Below, one piece after another: positions 8,425 through 11,836 of a DNA stretch of 11,836 bases. The first letter of the stretch is position 1. Every line of letters begins with the position of its first letter. Made by a program: the position numbers and the translations under genes. The stretch is taken from positions 1 to 11,836 of the forward strand of contig LGFB01000019.1 of NCBI GenBank assembly GCA_001508835.1. The letters are read 5' to 3'. Under the pieces are notes generated by a model. That model ran no database searches, was not told the DNA's origin, and was given only the letters and a program-made list of their open reading frames with translations. The DNA comes from a bacterium 42_11 (lineage in GTDB: Bacteria > Synergistota > GBS-1).

Positions 8425-8849
8425 AAAGAAAAGGTTTCACCCTTATTGAAATAACCCTCGCCCTTTTAATAATGGGACTATTTCTGTTTCTGATAAGCGG
8501 AAACTGGGGCTCCTTTTTAAGCAGCAGCAAGCTTGAATCGCAGGCCAAAACTGTCAAGGCGTTCATAGAATTTGCAAGAGATGAGGCGGTTAATAAGTGC
8601 ACCGGCTTAAGCTTGGTTTTCAACCGAACGGAAGTTAAAGCGGTAATTGAGAGCGAGAGAAAGGAAAAAACGCTAAAAAAACTTACCTTAGATGAAGTTA
8701 AGTTTGAAACGGAAAAGGAGGAAAAGGTCCAAATAGACGAGCTTGGAAGGGTGAGCGGAAGGATTCCTCCCCTCATATACGAGGGGAGAAGAGCGGAGTT
8801 TAAAATCGTTAACCCCTTGCTCGGTATAGTGGACTATGAAGTAAAATAA
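8421..8849 (+). CDS. gspH: T2SS minor pseudopilin, GspH-like
   Basis: This is a 142-residue prepilin-like protein: basic leader MKRKG, cleavage after Gly5 (KG^FTLIE, Glu at +5), then a hydrophobic helix [19 protein letters not shown]. The body ([32 protein letters not shown]...) has the helix-then-strand pattern of the GspH/FimT group, where the family has LRSALQFARSEAV-type sequence and then beta strands. It is rich in Lys and Glu and ends soon after the barrel-like strands, without the GspG calcium loop. The GTG start at 8421 overlaps the gspG stop (GTGA), a translational coupling layout. It is the last gene of the operon, with a terminator starting at its stop codon. GspI is a less likely alternative. 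Confidence 0.78.
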   Translation: MKRKGFTLIEITLALLIMGLFLFLISGNWGSFLSSSKLESQAKTVKAFIEFARDEAVNKCTGLSLVFNRTEVKAVIESERKEKTLKKLTLDEVKFETEKEEKVQIDELGRVSGRIPPLIYEGRRAEFKIVNPLLGIVDYEVK

Positions 8850-8888
8850 AAAGGGAAGCCCCTTTAATGGAGTGGGACTTCCCTTTTT
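8848..8888. terminator. bidirectional intrinsic terminator between converging gspH and the SLH porin
   Basis: An 11-bp perfect inverted repeat, AAAAAGGGAAG (8848-8858) with CTTCCCTTTTT (8878-8888), encloses a 19-base centre in which CCC can also pair with GGG. On the + strand the stem ends in TTTTTATTTTATT after gspH. Read on the - strand it also ends in a T tract (TTTTTATTTTAC) after the porin. The left arm overlaps the last two bases of the gspH stop codon and the porin stop is 18 bases beyond the right arm, so the element serves both convergent transcripts. Confidence 0.87.
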
Positions 8889-8906
8889 ATTTTATTCATT
8901 CCCTCT

Positions 8907-10358
8907 TTAGAAGGTTATGTAGGTGGTCAGGTTTATGCGGGACTCATCCTGACGAATATCAAAGCCGCTTGACCAATCAACCTGTTGATAGCCAAGCTCG
9001 AAGCTCAAAGAGGGAGTGTACTGATATAAGAAGGAAAAGGCAAAGGACTTAGCATCGGGTAGATCCCTTCCCTTGTAATCGAAGCTATAATATCTCTGAA
9101 CCGTTGCCACCTTGTCGCTCCACTGCTGGGTAAGCTTGAGGAAAAATATGTCCACATCATCGGCGATGTATCCGCTTAACACGGGGGAAACGGGCTCACC
9201 TGGAAACTCGCTCGTATCGATTAAAAACCCTTGAGCCTCAAGATAACCATAGGGTTGGCTCGTCCTATCGGTATAGAAAGCTCCCCTCTCCATCTTCACA
9301 TATTCCGCCGTCACAGAGGTAAAGTTAAGAACGCTCTGGTCAACGGAAAGCCCAAGCTTATATATGACAGGGTTATCAACCAAAGTTCCCAAAACATTCA
9401 CCGCTCCGCCAAGGTCCTCGGAGATATATTGTCCGTAAGCTCTGAAGCCCTCAGCGAAGTTAAAGGTAAAGTCGGCACCATACACGAAAGGGTCAAGGGC
9501 CGTCCCGGGAGCCGTAGTCCAACCCATGTAAAATAACCCAAGCCTCAACCTGTTATCGCCCACAAAGAAGTCCAAGCGACCACCATATTCAGCAAGCTCA
9601 TCAGGGTCGAAATACGCATAATAGAAGGCGAAATCAACGGAACCCGTTCTCCTGTTGAAGTATATTATCGGAGAATATGCCCTGTCGGTAAGAAGGGCAT
9701 CGTTATCAGCGTAAAGCCCTCTTTCAGCCTCCCAGTCAAAGGCCCATCTGCCTATCGTCATCGCTATTCCCCAAGGGAAAAGAACGTTCGCATAAGCTCT
9801 ACCTGCTATAAGATTCCCGGTTTCGGCTTCTAAACGGAAATGCACGGAAACATTACTATCAACCTGCTTAGAGATGTGGATATAGGCCTCCTCAACCTGA
9901 GCGTCCTGATAGTTGCCGTTCTCATTAAAGTAATCTCCACCGTTCCAGTAAAAATCTATTTCCAAGGAGCCGCTAAAAGCGAAGCCGTTTAAGTTCCTTT
10001 CAACGGCAGCCAATCTCTCCTCAATACCATCAACCTTCACGCCAAGGGCGTTGAGCTCATCCTGAAACTCCACAACGAGCTTCTTAAGGAGCCCAAGATC
10101 CTCCTTGGAAGCCTTCGTCTCATCGACCTTCGCCAAAGCCCTCGCTACAACCATAGCCATCTCATAACGGGTAATGGGCTTCGTGCCCTGGAAAGTCCCA
10201 TCAGGATAACCAATCACTATGCCATCAGCAGCTAGCTTGGATACAGCATCGTATGCCCAGTGATTCAAGGGAACATCGACAAAGGGGTTAGAGGCAAAAG
10301 CGGGTGTAAAGGAGAAAAGCCCTATTAAAGCTAATATGGCAAGGGTAAAACGCTTCAT
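8907..10358 (-). CDS. SLH-domain outer-membrane porin (OmpM/SlpA type), downstream copy
   Basis: The 483-residue protein is a beta-barrel porin with a peptidoglycan or cell-wall-binding anchor. It begins with a signal peptide (1-22, cleavage after PAFA). One SLH domain covers about 25-74 (FVDVPLNHWAYDAVSKLAADG, GYPDGTFQG, ITRYEMA) and a helical coiled coil about 80-124. From residue ~126 to the end come alternating beta strands with many aromatic residues, closing with a C-terminal Phe (TTYITF), the usual signal for outer-membrane insertion. In families with this layout the SLH domain holds the outer membrane to the cell wall and the barrel lets small solutes pass. Two in-frame upstream starts exist (10373 TTG, 10364 ATG), but only ATG 10358 is correctly spaced (6 bases) from GGAGGGG. 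Its transport selectivity cannot be told from sequence. Confidence 0.91.
   Translation of the reverse strand: MKRFTLAILALIGLFSFTPAFASNPFVDVPLNHWAYDAVSKLAADGIVIGYPDGTFQGTKPITRYEMAMVVARALAKVDETKASKEDLGLLKKLVVEFQDELNALGVKVDGIEERLAAVERNLNGFAFSGSLEIDFYWNGGDYFNENGNYQDAQVEEAYIHISKQVDSNVSVHFRLEAETGNLIAGRAYANVLFPWGIAMTIGRWAFDWEAERGLYADNDALLTDRAYSPIIYFNRRTGSVDFAFYYAYFDPDELAEYGGRLDFFVGDNRLRLGLFYMGWTTAPGTALDPFVYGADFTFNFAEGFRAYGQYISEDLGGAVNVLGTLVDNPVIYKLGLSVDQSVLNFTSVTAEYVKMERGAFYTDRTSQPYGYLEAQGFLIDTSEFPGEPVSPVLSGYIADDVDIFFLKLTQQWSDKVATVQRYYSFDYKGRDLPDAKSFAFSFLYQYTPSLSFELGYQQVDWSSGFDIRQDESRINLTTYITF
9971..10268. repeat. direct repeat, copy 1: SLH and coiled-coil coding segment
   Basis: This 298-bp stretch matches 11539-11836 at a constant offset of 1568 bases without indels. 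I count 10 mismatches by eye, about 97% identity. It encodes the SLH domain, the coiled coil and the first residues of the barrel (NLNGFAFSG). Similarity drops sharply to the left of 9971, where the barrel begins. The other end cannot be seen because copy 2 is cut by the window edge. Confidence 0.93.
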
Positions 10359-10364
10359 CTTCAT

Positions 10365-10371
10365 CCCCTCC
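10365..10371 (-). promoter_or_regulatory. strong ribosome binding site that decides the porin start
   Basis: On the - strand GGAGGGG lies six bases before ATG 10358. It touches ATG 10364 directly and overlaps the reading frame opened by TTG 10373, so those two starts are unlikely. The hairpin at 10383-10421 ends 11 bases upstream of it. Confidence 0.75.
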
Positions 10372-10382
10372 AAGATATTTAA

Positions 10383-10421
10383 AAAGGGGCGCTCAAAAGA
10401 GCTTCTTTTGAGCGCCCCTTT
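10383..10421 (-). terminator. hairpin with U tract between the two porin genes
   Basis: A perfect 18-bp inverted repeat (10383-10400 with 10404-10421), GC-rich in its lower half (GGGGCGCTC / GAGCGCCCC), has a 3-base apex. In practice it would be a 17-bp stem with a 5-base loop. Read on the - strand it follows the upstream porin stop by 23 bases and is followed by TTTTT, the form of an intrinsic terminator. It is also followed only 11 bases later by the ribosome binding site of the downstream porin. It may therefore act as a partial terminator or as a 5' stabilising hairpin for the downstream message. Stop and start codons of the two genes are only 86 bases apart. Confidence 0.8.
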
Positions 10422-10444
10422 ATTTTTAAGGCTTATAAGCTCGG

Positions 10445-11836
10445 TTAGAAGTTAACCATAGTTCTTACACGGAAGTGAGATTCGTCCTGTCTGACAGCGC
10501 TTTCGTCCCAGTCAGCCTGGGTGTAAGAGAACTCGATCGTGGTAGAAGGCGTGTACTGGTACCTTAAAGCAAGGGAGAAGGCGGTTGCATCCGGGTAAGC
10601 ATCGCTGGAGTAGTCGATGCCATAGTAGCGCTCAATCGTAGAGACCTTGTCGCTCCACTTCTGCTCAAGTTTTATGAAGAGAAGATCTAAGTCGTCAACA
10701 AGATTACCTTGGAAGCCGCCAGCAAAGCTACCAAGGGTACCAGTATCCCTGATTAAGAAGTCCTGAGCAAAGTAACCTACACACGGATAGTCCTGACCGC
10801 CACCACCATAAGGCTTGCTAATAACAACCGCACCCTTATCGGCATGGAAGTACTCAGCAACAAAGGAGGTGAAGCCTATAACGCTCTGATCAACGGCGAG
10901 ACCAACCTTGTAGATTGCAGCATCGTCAACCAACTCGCCGTCTATAACTACACCATCATCCAAGTCCTCATAGATGTACTGAGCATAGACCTTGAAGCCT
11001 TTGGTGAAGTTGACGGTGAAGTCTCCACCATAGAAAGCATAGGTATCAAATGGCAGCGTGCTATTGGTCTCCGTTACCAAGCCGATGTAGAAGAGGCCAA
11101 CCCTCAACTTGTCGTTAAAGTAGAAGTTCAAGCGGGTACCATACTCAGAAAGCTCATCACCATCAAAGTAGGCATAGTATGCAGCGACATCAGCATTGCC
11201 TATATTCTTCGTGAAGAGAGCACCCGGTCCATAGAACCTGTCACTTATAATAGCATCATGGTCATAGTAAAGCCCAACAGGATCTTCCCAATCCCAGAAG
11301 AACCTTCCAACTCTCAACTTGATATCCCAGGGGAACTTGATATCCATGTAAGCAAAATCGGAACTAACGTTTGTGCCTGCGCTATTGCCGCCCATCTTAA
11401 GACGAAGAGCCACACTTACGTTATCGTCAACCTGCTTCTTCATCCATACGCGAGCTCTAACAACGGTAGCATCCTGGTAGTTACCGGTCGCTTCGTAAAG
11501 ATCCCCATTGTTCCACCTAAACTCCACTCTCAATTGCCCGCTAAAAGCGAAGCCGTTCAAGTTCTTTTCAACGACAGCCAATCTCTTGTCAATACCATCA
11601 ACCTTCACGCCAAGGGCGTTGAGCTCATCCTGAAACTCCACAACAAGCTTCTTAAGGAGTGCAAGATCCTCCTTGGAAGCCTTCGTCTCATCGACCTTCG
11701 CTAAAGCCCTCGCTACAACCATAGCCATCTCATAACGGGTAATGGGCTTCGTACCCTGGAAAGTCCCATCAGGATAACCAATCACTATGCCATCAGCAGC
11801 TAGCTTGGATACAGCATCGTATGCCCAGTGATTCAA
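10445..11836 (-). CDS. SLH-domain outer-membrane porin (OmpM/SlpA type), upstream copy, 5' truncated
   Basis: This paralogue of the downstream porin has the same layout. The frame is open to the right window edge. The first visible codon is TTG for Leu in the VPLNHWAYDAV motif of the SLH domain, not a start, so about 30 codons (signal peptide and domain start) are missing if the genes match. The SLH domain and coiled coil follow, nearly identical to the other copy, then a barrel from NLNGFAFSG that has clearly diverged (for example DAIISDRFYGPGALF against DALLTDRAYSPIIYF). It keeps matching landmarks: YYAYFD.DEL.EYG, VDQSV, and the ending RQDESH...VNF with a terminal Phe. It is upstream in the pair and probably nearer to the promoter, which is outside the window. 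Confidence 0.9.
   Translation of the reverse strand: MNHWAYDAVSKLAADGIVIGYPDGTFQGTKPITRYEMAMVVARALAKVDETKASKEDLALLKKLVVEFQDELNALGVKVDGIDKRLAVVEKNLNGFAFSGQLRVEFRWNNGDLYEATGNYQDATVVRARVWMKKQVDDNVSVALRLKMGGNSAGTNVSSDFAYMDIKFPWDIKLRVGRFFWDWEDPVGLYYDHDAIISDRFYGPGALFTKNIGNADVAAYYAYFDGDELSEYGTRLNFYFNDKLRVGLFYIGLVTETNSTLPFDTYAFYGGDFTVNFTKGFKVYAQYIYEDLDDGVVIDGELVDDAAIYKVGLAVDQSVIGFTSFVAEYFHADKGAVVISKPYGGGGQDYPCVGYFAQDFLIRDTGTLGSFAGGFQGNLVDDLDLLFIKLEQKWSDKVSTIERYYGIDYSSDAYPDATAFSLALRYQYTPSTTIEFSYTQADWDESAVRQDESHFRVRTMVNF
11539..11836. repeat. direct repeat, copy 2: SLH and coiled-coil coding segment
   Basis: This is the partner of 9971-10268 (offset 1568, 10 mismatches counted by eye). It runs to the window edge, so the repeat may extend into the signal peptide and leader. 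Only one amino-acid change (Gly to Ala after KEDL) falls in the SLH and first coiled-coil stretch; others cluster at the barrel side. Confidence 0.93.

Noticed and set aside
7996..8849. Type IV pilus instead of T2SS
   Set aside because: GspC with HR and PDZ domains, the GspG calcium-loop signature, GspK and GspN identify a T2SS; no pilT, pilQ-specific AMIN domain or pilA-type major pilin is seen.
8867..9052. 61-residue + strand frame after gspH
   Set aside because: It begins inside the terminator stem-loop and runs antisense into the porin 3' end; there is no ribosome binding site or domain.
9231..9536. 101-residue open frame on the + strand, opposite the downstream porin
   Set aside because: It is antisense to a well-supported gene, with no start signal and no protein-family features.
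10844..11704. 286-residue open frame on the + strand, opposite the upstream porin
   Set aside because: It is fully antisense to a clear SLH porin, has no ribosome binding site or recognisable domain, and its composition reflects the reverse complement of porin codons.
1..11836. CRISPR arrays, insertion sequences, phage genes, tRNA or rRNA genes
   Set aside because: Reading both strands showed no regularly spaced short repeats, transposase motifs or tRNA-like cloverleafs; the only long repeat is the shared porin anchor segment.

Overview
The window holds most of a type II secretion system (T2SS) operon on the + strand (positions 1-8849), followed by two tandem outer-membrane porin genes on the - strand (8907-11836). 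The porins carry an S-layer homology (SLH) domain, and the two blocks converge on a bidirectional terminator. Almost every base is coding: the longest gap is 86 bases and no RNA genes are visible.

Organism: a diderm bacterium. A secretin and BAM-type barrels ending in Phe imply an outer membrane. Porins built as signal peptide, one SLH domain, coiled coil and beta-barrel (OmpM/SlpA style) are known from Synergistota, Negativicutes, Deinococcota and Cyanobacteria, and the wording of the SLH and coiled-coil part here looks most like Synergistota. Purine-rich coding strands, many AGA/AGG and ATA codons, and Lys/Glu-rich proteins suggest a thermophile. This placement is inference from memory, without a database search.

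T2SS region: the genes read gspK (3' part only), gspL, gspM, gspN, gspC, gspD, gspE, gspF, gspG, gspH. They overlap or abut, except for a 9-bp gap after gspK and a 50-bp gap before gspG that may hold an internal promoter. The set supplies the secretin (D), the clamp between inner membrane and secretin (C), the inner-membrane platform (F, L, M), the ATPase (E), the major pseudopilin (G) and minor pseudopilins (H, K), plus the accessory GspN. GspI, GspJ and the prepilin peptidase GspO are not in the window; I and J may lie upstream of gspK. The order is a rotation of the familiar C-D-E-F-G-H-I-J-K-L-M-N series.

Porin region: the upstream paralogue (10445-11836) runs off the window edge and lacks its signal peptide. 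The downstream paralogue (8907-10358) is complete. Their SLH and coiled-coil parts are about 97% identical in DNA over 298 bp, while the barrels have diverged strongly. An 18-bp perfect hairpin sits between them, only 11 bases before the ribosome binding site of the downstream gene. No promoter fits between the hairpin and that start, so the second porin must be transcribed through the hairpin.

I found no clearly new biological system. The best points for a second look are the rotated T2SS order in a probable non-proteobacterial diderm, the mosaic porin pair, and the hairpin arrangement between them.
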